Below are positions 1 through 7,607 of a stretch of DNA of 64,000 bases, piece by piece. Made by a program: the position numbers and the translations under genes. The notes under the pieces are model-generated. The model made no database searches, was not told where the DNA came from, and saw nothing but the letters and a program-made list of their open reading frames with translations. This DNA comes from Thalassobius sp. Cn5-15 (GTDB lineage Bacteria > Pseudomonadota > Alphaproteobacteria > Rhodobacterales > Rhodobacteraceae), in contig NZ_JAKRGF010000002.1 in the NCBI RefSeq assembly GCF_022347685.1, forward strand, positions 310,001-374,000, given 5' to 3'. Every line of letters starts with the position of its first letter. The stretch's first letter is position 1.

Positions 1-1
1 A

Positions 2-1225
2 TTCTACTCGGCCAAAGAGTTCTACGAATCCGGTCAGTTTGATGAGGTTCTGAAACGCGCGGTCGAGAAGTATGATGACGTGATGGCCATCATGCTGAAA
101 TCCCTGCGCGAAGAGCGCGCCGCGACGTATTCCATCTTTCTGCCGATCCATCCTGAAACCGGCCGTGTTCTTTACGTGCCGATGAAAAAGGTCTGTGCAG
201 AGACGTATACCATCACCTTTGATGATGAGGACGGCAAGGAATGGACCCTCCCCGTCACCGGCGGCACCGTGAAATTGCAGTGGAAGCCAGACTTCGGCGC
301 CCGCTGGGCCGCGCTGGGGGTGGATTTTGAAATGTATGGCAAGGACCATTCGACCAACACACCGATCTATGACGGCATCTGCCGCGTGCTGGGCCAGCGC
401 GCGCCAGAACACTTCACTTATGAGCTGTTTCTGGATGCCAACGGGCAGAAGATCTCTAAAACCTCCGGCAACGGTATTTCGATCGACGAATGGCTGACCT
501 ACGCCCCGACCGAGAGCCTCGCCTACTTCATGTATCAAAAGCCCAAAACCGCCAAGCGGATGCATTTTGACGTGATCCCCAAGGCGATGGATGAATACCA
601 CCAGCAACTGCGCGCTTATGCCGGTCAGGACGTGAAGGCACAGCTGAACAACCCCGTCTGGCACATCCATTCCGGTGACGTGCCTGCATCGGATATGGTT
701 GTTCCCTTCTCGATGCTCTTGAACCTCGCCTCCGTCGCGGGTGCGGACGACAAGGCGCAGCTTTGGGGTTTCATCCAGCGCTATGCGCCTGACGCCTCGC
801 CCGAAGCAAACCCGCAACTGGATGCTGCGGCAGGCTATGCGGTGCGTTACTACAACGACTTCGTGAAGCCGGAAAAAGTGTTCCGTGCGCCGACCGATCA
901 GGAACGCGCCGCACTGGAAGATCTGCAAGCAGCTTTTGCCTCCGCAGAAGTCGCGTTGGAGCAGATCGCCAAGAAAAACGCCATGATGGGAAATGAGGAC
1001 GCGCTGCCAGAGGCAGACTTCACCGATGGTGATTTCCTGCAGTCGGTGGTCTTTGCCGTCGGCAAAAACCACGGATTTGAAAACCTGCGTGATTGGTTCA
1101 AAGCACTTTACGAGGTGCTGCTGGGGCAATCCCAGGGTCCGCGTTTCGGCTCCTTCGCAGCCCTTTATGGTGCAGCAGAGACCGTGGCGTTGATCGATCA
1201 GGGTCTGAAGGGCGAGTTGTCCTAA
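2..1225 (+). CDS. lysK: Class I lysyl-tRNA synthetase, 5'-truncated by the window edge
   Basis: Charges tRNA-Lys with lysine in the cytoplasm. The frame is open from base 2, so the gene starts before the window; 407 residues and the stop are visible, and about 120 N-terminal residues (with the HIGH box) should lie upstream. The KMSKS-type loop reads KISKTSGNG, about 150 residues into the visible part, which is the form seen in the archaeal-type class I LysRS that many Alphaproteobacteria use instead of class II LysS. The rest is the helical anticodon-binding cage. No frameshift is seen. The family is clear; the symbol lysK is used for the class I enzyme. Confidence 0.93.
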   Translation, partial: FYSAKEFYESGQFDEVLKRAVEKYDDVMAIMLKSLREERAATYSIFLPIHPETGRVLYVPMKKVCAETYTITFDDEDGKEWTLPVTGGTVKLQWKPDFGARWAALGVDFEMYGKDHSTNTPIYDGICRVLGQRAPEHFTYELFLDANGQKISKTSGNGISIDEWLTYAPTESLAYFMYQKPKTAKRMHFDVIPKAMDEYHQQLRAYAGQDVKAQLNNPVWHIHSGDVPASDMVVPFSMLLNLASVAGADDKAQLWGFIQRYAPDASPEANPQLDAAAGYAVRYYNDFVKPEKVFRAPTDQERAALEDLQAAFASAEVALEQIAKKNAMMGNEDALPEADFTDGDFLQSVVFAVGKNHGFENLRDWFKALYEVLLGQSQGPRFGSFAALYGAAETVALIDQGLKGELS

Positions 1226-1289
1226 GCACCCGAGGGCGATCAATCTGGCGACACATGCCGTGCGCGCCTACAGATTTGACGAACACTTT

Positions 1290-1321
1290 GGCGGGCCTAC
1301 CTGAATATCAGGAGGCCCGCC
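1290..1321 (+). promoter_or_regulatory. Hairpin burying the ribosome binding site of the DUF4864 gene
   Basis: Arms at 1290-1298 and 1313-1321 (GGCGGGCCT / AGGCCCGCC) are perfectly complementary. An inner stem, 1300-1304 with 1308-1312, continues the helix across a single bulged A at 1299. The only good Shine-Dalgarno (AGGAGG, 1310-1315) lies inside the 3' arm and the ATG follows directly at 1322. No T-run follows, so it is a poor intrinsic terminator for lysK. Control of translation, or a terminator helped by Rho, is inferred. Confidence 0.6.
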
Positions 1322-1726
1322 ATGCGTTTGATCCCTGCCCTAGTGTTCACCCTGACCCTCGCCCTGCCACGCCCGCTGTGGGCGGAGCCAGAGACGGCGA
1401 AACAGGTGATCCGCGATCAGATCGCAGCCTTTCAAGTGGATGATTTCGCCACCGCTTTCAGCTTTGCCAGTGCCAAAGTCCAAGGGCTGTTTCGCACGCC
1501 GCAGAACTTCGGCCAGATGGTACAACGCGGCTATCCGATGGTCTGGCGCCCCACAGCACTGACCTTTCTATCCGCCAAAGCTCACCCCGGCGGGGTGGTG
1601 CAAAGCATCGAGGTGCAGGACCGCAAAGGCCGACGCTATGTGCTGGATTATCTGGTGCTGGAAACGGATGCGGGCTGGCGCATTGATGGCGTCTTCTTAC
1701 GCCCGCCCTCAGACGTGGGCGCCTAA
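1322..1726 (+). CDS. DUF4864 domain exported protein
   Basis: A 134-residue protein with an N-terminal signal peptide (hydrophobic core about residues 4-16, ending PLWAEP). The mature part fits DUF4864: an amphipathic helix (QVIRDQIAAFQVDDFATAFSF), an F-G-x-M-V-x-x-G-Y-P central motif and a beta sheet ending in W-R-I-D-G-V. This resembles the NTF2-like fold. It is probably periplasmic; no catalytic residues are obvious and the function is unknown. The start at 1322 follows AGGAGG with about 6 bp spacing, and that site sits in a strong hairpin. It lies alone between lysK and a large beta-helix gene. Confidence 0.8.
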   Translation: MRLIPALVFTLTLALPRPLWAEPETAKQVIRDQIAAFQVDDFATAFSFASAKVQGLFRTPQNFGQMVQRGYPMVWRPTALTFLSAKAHPGGVVQSIEVQDRKGRRYVLDYLVLETDAGWRIDGVFLRPPSDVGA

Positions 1727-1744
1727 TACACCGACCGCGCAACA

Positions 1745-1761
1745 CCCACCGTCACGGTGGG
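1745..1761 (+). terminator. Weak hairpin after the DUF4864 gene
   Basis: CCCACCG (1745-1751) and CGGTGGG (1755-1761) pair around a TCA loop, 19 bp after the stop. There is no T-run, so termination is only a possibility. Confidence 0.35.
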
Positions 1762-1824
1762 CCAAAGTGCCCTTAACCCTTGTCCTCTAGATCTGTTCCC
1801 CACTTCGCTGAAAAGGGACATCCG

Positions 1825-4110
1825 ATGAACAAGGCAATCACCGACGGCATCACCTTCACCCCCCGCGCGTTTGAGTTTGGGCTGGATCAATGGTCCAGCG
1901 GCGACGGCACGCCCGGCACCCCAACCTATGACGGCGCGGCCAATGCGGCCTTTGTGCCCGCAGACGCAGATTTTGGCGGCTGTCTGGAATTGCTGAAAAC
2001 GGAAGGCACCCAGCGCCTGCGCTACATGGGGCAGACGCCGCTGGAACCGGGGTGCTATCTGCGCATCACCGCACGGCTGAAGGCAATCAGCGGCAACCTG
2101 CCCGATGTGCGCATCGCCGCATGGGCGGGCGACAGCAGCGGCGCGGCCCTCAGCGGTGTGACCACCATCGGTCCAACAACGACGCTGACGCAATACGGAC
2201 AGATCGTCACTGTCAGCGCCATTGTCGGATCTGGCAGCCGTGCAGGCGTCGATATGGTCTGGGGCACGCAGGCCGCTTATGGCCATTTCGGCCTAGACCT
2301 TACCGGCGCCAATGGCGGGTTAGTACGCGTGGATGATCTGCAGATTGAGGATATCACCGCCGCCTTTCACCGTGACATGCTGGCCCGCGTGGATGTGCGC
2401 GACTATGGTGCCGTGGGCGACGGCAGCACAGACGACAGCGCCGCCTTTACCGCCGCAGATACGGCCGCGCAGGGACGCGAGGTGTTGGTGCCCAGCGGCA
2501 CCTATTATCTGGCCAGTTCCGTTACCCTGCACAATCCGGTGCGGTTTCAGGGCACATTGACCATGCCGGATGCAGCCATCCTGTCGCTGACCAAGACGTT
2601 TGACCTGCCGACCTATATCGAGGCGTTCGGGGATGAAGTTCTGGCCTTCAAAAAGGCGTTTCAGTCGCTGCTGAATAACGCAGATCACGAAGGGCTGGAC
2701 CTGGGCGGGCGACGCATCAACATCTCTGCCCCCATCGACATGGCGGCAGCGGTGCCGAACCGCACGGAATACGCCCAGCGCCGCCATATCCGTAATGGGA
2801 TGTTCTATATCGAAAATTCCGGCGATTGGGATACCGAAACCTTCACCTCTCCCGCCAGCTACAGCGCCGCAAACAACAAACAGCTGACGGCAGTGGACAA
2901 TATCGCCAACATTCCTGTCGGCGCCCTGATCACCGGCAGCGGTGTCGGGCGCGAGGTCTATGTGCGCGCCAAAAATGAAGCCACGGGCGTGATTACCCTG
3001 TCGGCGCCGCTTTATGATGCGGTAGGACGGCAAACCTACACCTTCACACGGTTCAAATACGTGCTGGATTTCAGCGGCTTTCAGAAGCTGTCCAAATTCT
3101 CGATGTCGGGGATCGAATTCCTGTGCAACGGCCGCGCCAGTGGCATTCTATTGGCCTCTGAAGGGCTGATCTTTCATGTCAAAGACTGCTTCTTTACTGC
3201 GCCCAAGGATCGCGGCCTGACATCGCCCGGAGATGGCTGTCAGGGGATGCTGATCGACCGGTGCCAATTCCTGTCAGCCGAGACCGGCGCGCGGGTGCAG
3301 GATCGCGTCAGCGTGGCGTTGAACGCCAACGCCAATGACGTCAAACTGCGTGATAACCGGATCACACAGTTCCGCCATTTTGCCGTGTTGGGTGGCACGT
3401 CGTCGATCATCACCGGCAATCACTGGTTTCAGGGCGATGATGAACCTGAAGGGGTCCGCACGGCCGGTATCGTGCTGACCGCCACCCAGAACCGCGCCAC
3501 AATCAACGGCAACTATATCGACAACTGTTCGATTGAGTGGAGCAACGAACACGATAGCGCCCCTGATTTCGCATCAGAGTTTTCTTTCTCCGCACTCAAC
3601 ATCACGGACAATATCTTTCAGTCCATCGGTTCGGCCCCGTGGTCGCGGTTTATCGTGATCAAACCACATGGGCCGGGACATTTTATCAACGGGCTGACCA
3701 TTGCAGGCAACATGTTCCGCGCCATTCACGGCACGTTGGATCGGGTGGAAATGGTCGATACCTCATTCGCTGACCTGGACTACAATCGCATCCGCAACGT
3801 GCTGGTGCAGGGCAACAGCTTTCAGGCGATTGATCAGGGGTTCGAAAACCCTGCCCGCATCAGCCATGACCAGAACACCCTGTCAAACCTGTGGACCGTG
3901 GACTGTGCGGGCCCTCTGCCTTTTGGCGGCTATGCTCGCAATGTGGATTCGGTTGTGGCGCGGGGCAAGATCGCAAACGCGGCCAATGTCGCCAACTATG
4001 ACTTCCCTTATGCCTCGACCCAGCAGGGGGCGAACAATGATCAGGTCAGCCTGCGATTTTCGGAAAACACAATCGGCAGCGTCAGCCTGCTGGTGCGCAT
4101 GGATGCCTAA
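1825..4110 (+). CDS. Pectate-lyase-3 / GH28-related right-handed beta-helix protein
   Basis: A 761-residue protein. The in-frame TTG at 1780 is rejected in favour of ATG at 1825, which is preceded by AAAAGGGA. Residues 1-185 form a beta-rich region resembling a carbohydrate-binding jelly roll. From about residue 189 the sequence D-V-R-D-Y-G-A-V-G-D-G, followed by a T-D-D-S-A-A-F motif, is the classic opening of the pectate_lyase_3 domain. The remainder has the N/G/I-rich rung pattern of a parallel beta-helix (for example ITGNHWFQG and INGNYIDN). There is no signal peptide. The fold is shared by polysaccharide depolymerases and phage tail spikes; the substrate cannot be read. It stands alone and ends 6 bp from a convergent gene. 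Confidence 0.75.
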   Translation: MNKAITDGITFTPRAFEFGLDQWSSGDGTPGTPTYDGAANAAFVPADADFGGCLELLKTEGTQRLRYMGQTPLEPGCYLRITARLKAISGNLPDVRIAAWAGDSSGAALSGVTTIGPTTTLTQYGQIVTVSAIVGSGSRAGVDMVWGTQAAYGHFGLDLTGANGGLVRVDDLQIEDITAAFHRDMLARVDVRDYGAVGDGSTDDSAAFTAADTAAQGREVLVPSGTYYLASSVTLHNPVRFQGTLTMPDAAILSLTKTFDLPTYIEAFGDEVLAFKKAFQSLLNNADHEGLDLGGRRINISAPIDMAAAVPNRTEYAQRRHIRNGMFYIENSGDWDTETFTSPASYSAANNKQLTAVDNIANIPVGALITGSGVGREVYVRAKNEATGVITLSAPLYDAVGRQTYTFTRFKYVLDFSGFQKLSKFSMSGIEFLCNGRASGILLASEGLIFHVKDCFFTAPKDRGLTSPGDGCQGMLIDRCQFLSAETGARVQDRVSVALNANANDVKLRDNRITQFRHFAVLGGTSSIITGNHWFQGDDEPEGVRTAGIVLTATQNRATINGNYIDNCSIEWSNEHDSAPDFASEFSFSALNITDNIFQSIGSAPWSRFIVIKPHGPGHFINGLTIAGNMFRAIHGTLDRVEMVDTSFADLDYNRIRNVLVQGNSFQAIDQGFENPARISHDQNTLSNLWTVDCAGPLPFGGYARNVDSVVARGKIANAANVANYDFPYASTQQGANNDQVSLRFSENTIGSVSLLVRMDA

Positions 4111-4116
4111 GGAAGG

Positions 4117-4599
4117 TTAGAGCCCCAGATCCTCCGCCGTCAGCGTATAGGCACGGGCAAAGCCGCCGTTCAGGTAGGCTTTGCCGACCTGGAACAGCGC
4201 GAACCGGAAATCGGGGAAATCGATGTAGAGTTTCGATTTAGGGTGGCTTTGCAGATAATGCGCGGCCAGATCATCACGCCCCGTATCGCCATGACGCAGG
4301 AAGGTCATATGCCCCATTAGCGTCAATCGCGGGTGGGTCAGCGGATCGCCCTTCTCCCCCGGCTCACCGAGCAGCAGCGAACAGCGCGGATCGTCGATCA
4401 GTGCTTTGGTATGATGAGCAAGTCCTGAAATCAGCGTCACCGGACGCCCTTCAGGCGTGGTGCCCATCGCCACGCGGCTAACCAGCGGCAGGCCGGTGCC
4501 CGCCTCGTTGACCGCAAGGGCGGCGAAACGGGCATCATCAATCAACTGCCGCGCCAGTGCGCGGGCCTCATCATCGGTGGGTTGGGTCAACTCTGGCAT
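4117..4599 (-). CDS. HugZ/pyridoxamine-5'-phosphate-oxidase-like FMN split-barrel protein
   Basis: A 160-residue protein. A TTG 36 bp upstream is also in frame, but the ATG at 4599 (starting MPELTQPTDDEAR) fits the family better. The pattern fits split-barrel flavin proteins of the HugZ type: an N-terminal helix with ARQLIDDARFAAL, then a strand-rich core with SRVAMG, LISGLAHHTKAL, a D-P-R-C-S-L-L-L-G motif and TLMGHMTF. The C-terminal HYLQSHPKSKLYIDFPDF segment matches heme-oxygenase-like HugZ members. A heme-degradation role is known in that family but not shown here; general FMN binding is the safer call. Convergent with the preceding gene. Confidence 0.75.
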   Translation of the reverse strand: MPELTQPTDDEARALARQLIDDARFAALAVNEAGTGLPLVSRVAMGTTPEGRPVTLISGLAHHTKALIDDPRCSLLLGEPGEKGDPLTHPRLTLMGHMTFLRHGDTGRDDLAAHYLQSHPKSKLYIDFPDFRFALFQVGKAYLNGGFARAYTLTAEDLGL

Positions 4600-4752
4600 A
4601 GGCCGGGGTGTAGCGTGGCCGTTCAGAGCAGGCAAGTATAACCTACTAAATCAGTCTGAATTATGTAGCCCCCCTATGCCAAAACACTTGGGGATGCGCC
4701 CGCGCCGGTGCTAGGCTGATCTGGCGTACAAGCCACCCAAAAGGAGGAGCCA

Positions 4753-5076
4753 GTGCCAAAAATCACCACCAACAAGGACTTTCAAACCGTTATCACCACT
4801 TTTGAAATGACCCCCGGCACCTGTCAGGATCTGATGGACGCATTACAGGATGCCTATGACAGTTTCATTTCCAAACAGCCCGGATTTATCGCGGCAGGCC
4901 TGCATGTGAACGACGCGCAGACACGGATCGCCAATTATTCGCAGTGGCGGCGGCGCGAGGATTTTCAGGCCATGTTGCGCAGCGATGAAATGCGTGCACG
5001 CAACCGCCGGATCGCCGAACTGTGCAAAGGGTTCGAGCCGGTGATGTACGACGTGGCCAGAACCTACGACCCATGA
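4753..5076 (+). CDS. Antibiotic-biosynthesis-monooxygenase (ABM) fold protein
   Basis: A 107-residue protein. It starts with GTG at 4753, supported by a strong AAGGAGGAG about 6 bp upstream. The ferredoxin-like ABM pattern is visible: a first strand (TVITTFEMTPG), a helix over QDLMDALQDAYDSFISKQPGF, then GFIAAGLHVNDAQTRIANYSQWRRREDF, the usual Q-P-G-F...N-Y-x-x-W hallmark. Members include quinol monooxygenases and heme-degrading enzymes; many small ones have no assigned substrate. It is cytoplasmic and apparently monocistronic, convergent with trxC with a 16-bp gap. Confidence 0.75.
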   Translation: MPKITTNKDFQTVITTFEMTPGTCQDLMDALQDAYDSFISKQPGFIAAGLHVNDAQTRIANYSQWRRREDFQAMLRSDEMRARNRRIAELCKGFEPVMYDVARTYDP

Positions 5077-5092
5077 CAAGAGCCGCAGGGGA

Positions 5093-5524
5093 TCAGAGCG
5101 TCCCCTGCACCCATTGCAGAATACCCGCAGTCGGCATCGCACCTGCATTACGACCACGTTCCTTGCCACCTTTGAAGGCGGCCAACATCGGGATGCCGCG
5201 AATGCCATAACGGCGGCTGGCTTGCGGATGCGCCTCTGTGTTCAGTTTGACCAGACGCGCACGACCCGACAACGGTGCAACGGCGGCAGCGAATTGCGGG
5301 GCCATCTGGCGACAGGGTCCACACCAAGGGGCCCAGAAATCCACCACCAGTGGCACCTCATCGTTGCGCGCGGCCTTTTGCAGGATGGCCAGATCCACCT
5401 CGACCGGTTTTTGCGCGAACAGCTTGGTGCCACAGGTGCCGCATTTGGGACCGGATGTCAGGCGTTCATCTGGAACACGATTCACTTGCCCACAGCTGAG
5501 ACAGGTCAGTTTTTTACCAGCCAT
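5093..5524 (-). CDS. trxC: Thioredoxin 2 (zinc-ribbon thioredoxin)
   Basis: A 143-residue cytoplasmic disulfide reductase. The N-terminal zinc ribbon has CLSC and CGTC pairs (about residues 8-11 and 28-31); the thioredoxin domain follows with DFWAPWCGPCRQMAP (WCGPC active site near residue 67) and the cis-proline in RGIPML. This N-terminal zinc finger separates TrxC from TrxA. The ORF extends upstream to 5638, but ATG 5524 gives the standard start MAGKKLTCLSCG. It is transcribed away from the cold shock gene, across a 240-bp gap. Confidence 0.9.
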   Translation of the reverse strand: MAGKKLTCLSCGQVNRVPDERLTSGPKCGTCGTKLFAQKPVEVDLAILQKAARNDEVPLVVDFWAPWCGPCRQMAPQFAAAVAPLSGRARLVKLNTEAHPQASRRYGIRGIPMLAAFKGGKERGRNAGAMPTAGILQWVQGTL

Positions 5525-5765
5525 TGGCGGCCTCCGTTCACATTTGGGCCCAGATATATGTGTGGTGAACGCAATAACAAGGCGACTTTCCCGTACTTTC
5601 CTCCGCCAGCTCTTGCCAGAATCCACAAATCGCCCCATATCTGTCCTTGCAACGTTATTGCTTTCGACCTCTGCTCCTATCTAACGGCTCAGTTTTTCGA
5701 TCTTGCGACTGACGCGCCAAGCTGCCGCACCGACGCGGGCAGTGACTAAATTTAGGAGAAAACGG

Positions 5766-5972
5766 ATGGCTAACGGCACCGTAAAATGGTTCAACACCAC
5801 CAAAGGCTACGGCTTTATCGCACCCGAAGATGGCGGCAAGGACATCTTTGTTCACATTTCCGCAGTTGAGCGTTCGGGCCTGACCGGTCTGGCCGACAAC
5901 CAGAAAGTGACCTACGACCTGCAAGAAGGTCGTGACGGTCGCGAGTCGGCGATCAACCTGGCACTGGTCTAA
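5766..5972 (+). CDS. CspA-family cold shock protein
   Basis: A 68-residue single-strand nucleic-acid-binding OB-fold protein. RNP1-like KGYGFI and RNP2-like DIFVHIS are both present, and the protein opens with the standard MANGTVKWFN. ATG 5766 follows TAGGAG with good spacing; a longer in-frame extension to 5703 lacks support. The roughly 240-bp upstream gap could hold the long structured 5' UTR typical of cold shock genes, but I cannot fix its start. A strong terminator follows. Confidence 0.93.
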   Translation: MANGTVKWFNTTKGYGFIAPEDGGKDIFVHISAVERSGLTGLADNQKVTYDLQEGRDGRESAINLALV

Positions 5973-5997
5973 GACCTTTTGCAGGAAGACGATGAGG

Positions 5998-6020
5998 CGG
6001 GCCTTTCGAGGCCCGTTTTT
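5998..6020 (+). terminator. Intrinsic terminator of the cold shock gene
   Basis: CGGGCCT (5998-6004) pairs with AGGCCCG (6009-6015) around a stable TTCG tetraloop, followed by five T (6016-6020). Confidence 0.92.
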
Positions 6021-6205
6021 CATTCGGCATGCCGCAGAGCAAAGCGCGGTGCCCAACCCTGAGTGTGCGCTTCGCAACGGCTGCCAATAGACATCACGCT
6101 CAAACTTAGATGTGCCGCATCTTTGGGTCACAACGCTGCAAATGCCTCCCATAGAGGAGAGACAGGCGCGGCGCGGCCTGACGCCTGCGCTAAGTTAGAT
6201 CTGTG

Positions 6206-6838
6206 TCACTCCGCCAACAGTTTTGCCACCTCTGGCCCTAACCCCTCGACGATCAGCGTCACACCTTCCGCATTTGGATGGATCCCATCCGGCTGAAACA
6301 ACCCGCGCAAGGCCGCAGGATCCTCATCGGGCAGCCCGATGAAGAACGACGGCACATAGGCCGTACCATATAGCGCCGACAGCTCTGGCCAGATCGCGTT
6401 GAACGCAGCCGCATAATCCGGTCCATAATTCCCCGGCGCAGGCATGCCCACAAGGAGCACCTTCACCCCCGCCCCCTGCACTGCCTGCAAAATCCCGTCT
6501 ATATTAGCGCGCGTCACCTCTGGCGCGGTACCACGCAAAAGGTCGTTGCCCCCCAACGTCAGGATCATCGCATCAAAGGGTTCGGCCAAGGTCCAGTCAA
6601 TCCGCGACAATCCACCCGCCGTAGTGTCACCGGAAACCCCTGCGTTGGTCACGGCCACATCCAGTCCCTGCGCGCGCAGCCATGCCTCCATCTGCGGCAC
6701 GAACCCGTCGCCCTGTGGCAGGCCATAGCCGTGGGTCAGACTGTCACCGAATGCCAATAGTTTCAGCGGCTCCGCGCCTGCTGGCGCGGCCAAGAGCAGC
6801 AGCAGAAGCGCCAACACCTTGCCCCGCAACCTGTGCAC
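6206..6838 (-). CDS. tesA: GDSL esterase / TesA-type lysophospholipase
   Basis: A 210-residue SGNH hydrolase acting on thioesters and lysophospholipids in the periplasm. A signal peptide precedes the mature start (L-rich core ending PAGAEP). Block I is FGDSLTHGYG (nucleophile Ser), block III is LGGNDLLRG, and block V is DGIHPNAEG with the catalytic Asp and His. The ORF runs further upstream, but the most plausible start is GTG 6838 (VHRLRGKV), because upstream residues overlap the divergent ABC gene's promoter. The Shine-Dalgarno is weak, so the start is uncertain. Divergent pairing with an ABC ATPase and permease is the conserved tesA-ybbA-ybbP arrangement known from E. coli. Confidence 0.87.
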   Translation of the reverse strand: MHRLRGKVLALLLLLLAAPAGAEPLKLLAFGDSLTHGYGLPQGDGFVPQMEAWLRAQGLDVAVTNAGVSGDTTAGGLSRIDWTLAEPFDAMILTLGGNDLLRGTAPEVTRANIDGILQAVQGAGVKVLLVGMPAPGNYGPDYAAAFNAIWPELSALYGTAYVPSFFIGLPDEDPAALRGLFQPDGIHPNAEGVTLIVEGLGPEVAKLLAE

Positions 6839-6893
6839 CCCATATGACAGGGCAGAGTGTATTTTCAGATAAATTGACGTCGGGCTGACAAAC

Positions 6894-7607
6894 ATGACTT
6901 CTCCGGTTCTTTCCATAACAGATGTGACCTTGACGCTGGATGGCAATGCCGGCCGTGTTGAAATCCTCCACGGCATCTCTCTGGATGTCCAGAGCGGACA
7001 AAGCGTTGGTCTGATCGGGCCCTCGGGATCCGGCAAATCTTCGCTGCTGATGCTGATGGGCGGGCTGGAACAAGCCACCACCGGTCGGGTGCAGGCATTG
7101 GGTCAGGATCTGACCGCGATGGATGAAGATCAACTGGCCCATTTTCGCCGCGACAGCATGGGCATTGTCTTTCAGTCCTTTCACCTGATCCCGACGATGA
7201 CCGCGCTGGAAAACGTCGCCACACCGCTGGAACTGGCTGGGCACCGCGACGCCTTTGATCGTGCACGGGAAGAATTAAAGGCCGTGGGGCTATCCGCCCG
7301 CGCCGACCACTACCCCGCGCAGATGTCAGGCGGTGAACAGCAGCGCGTCGCCCTCGCCCGCGCCGCAGCACCACGCCCCAAGATCCTGCTGGCGGATGAA
7401 CCCACCGGCAATCTGGATGGTGCCAACGGTGCCGCGATCATTGATATGTTGTTCGGGCTGAGGGATCGGCATGGATCGACCCTGATCCTTGTGACCCACG
7501 CCGAAGATCTGGCCGCACGTTGTGATCGGGTGATCGGTCTGCGTGACGGCCGCATCGCCAATGAACGTGGGCCGGCCAGCACCACCGGCGCTGGAGCGGT
7601 TGCATGA
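6894..7607 (+). CDS. ybbA: ABC transporter ATPase, YbbA/LolD type
   Basis: A 237-residue ATPase of the MacB/LolD-like class (type VII, mechanotransmission). Walker A is GPSGSGKS (residues 42-49), the Q-loop is VFQSF, the signature is MSGGEQQR (near 144), Walker B is ILLADEPTGNLD (near 164), and the H-loop is LVTHA. It overlaps the permease gene by 4 bp (ATGA), so the two are translationally coupled. No good Shine-Dalgarno precedes the ATG. By analogy with YbbAP next to TesA, it probably extracts hydrophobic molecules from the inner membrane; the substrate is inferred. Confidence 0.9.
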   Translation: MTSPVLSITDVTLTLDGNAGRVEILHGISLDVQSGQSVGLIGPSGSGKSSLLMLMGGLEQATTGRVQALGQDLTAMDEDQLAHFRRDSMGIVFQSFHLIPTMTALENVATPLELAGHRDAFDRAREELKAVGLSARADHYPAQMSGGEQQRVALARAAAPRPKILLADEPTGNLDGANGAAIIDMLFGLRDRHGSTLILVTHAEDLAARCDRVIGLRDGRIANERGPASTTGAGAVA

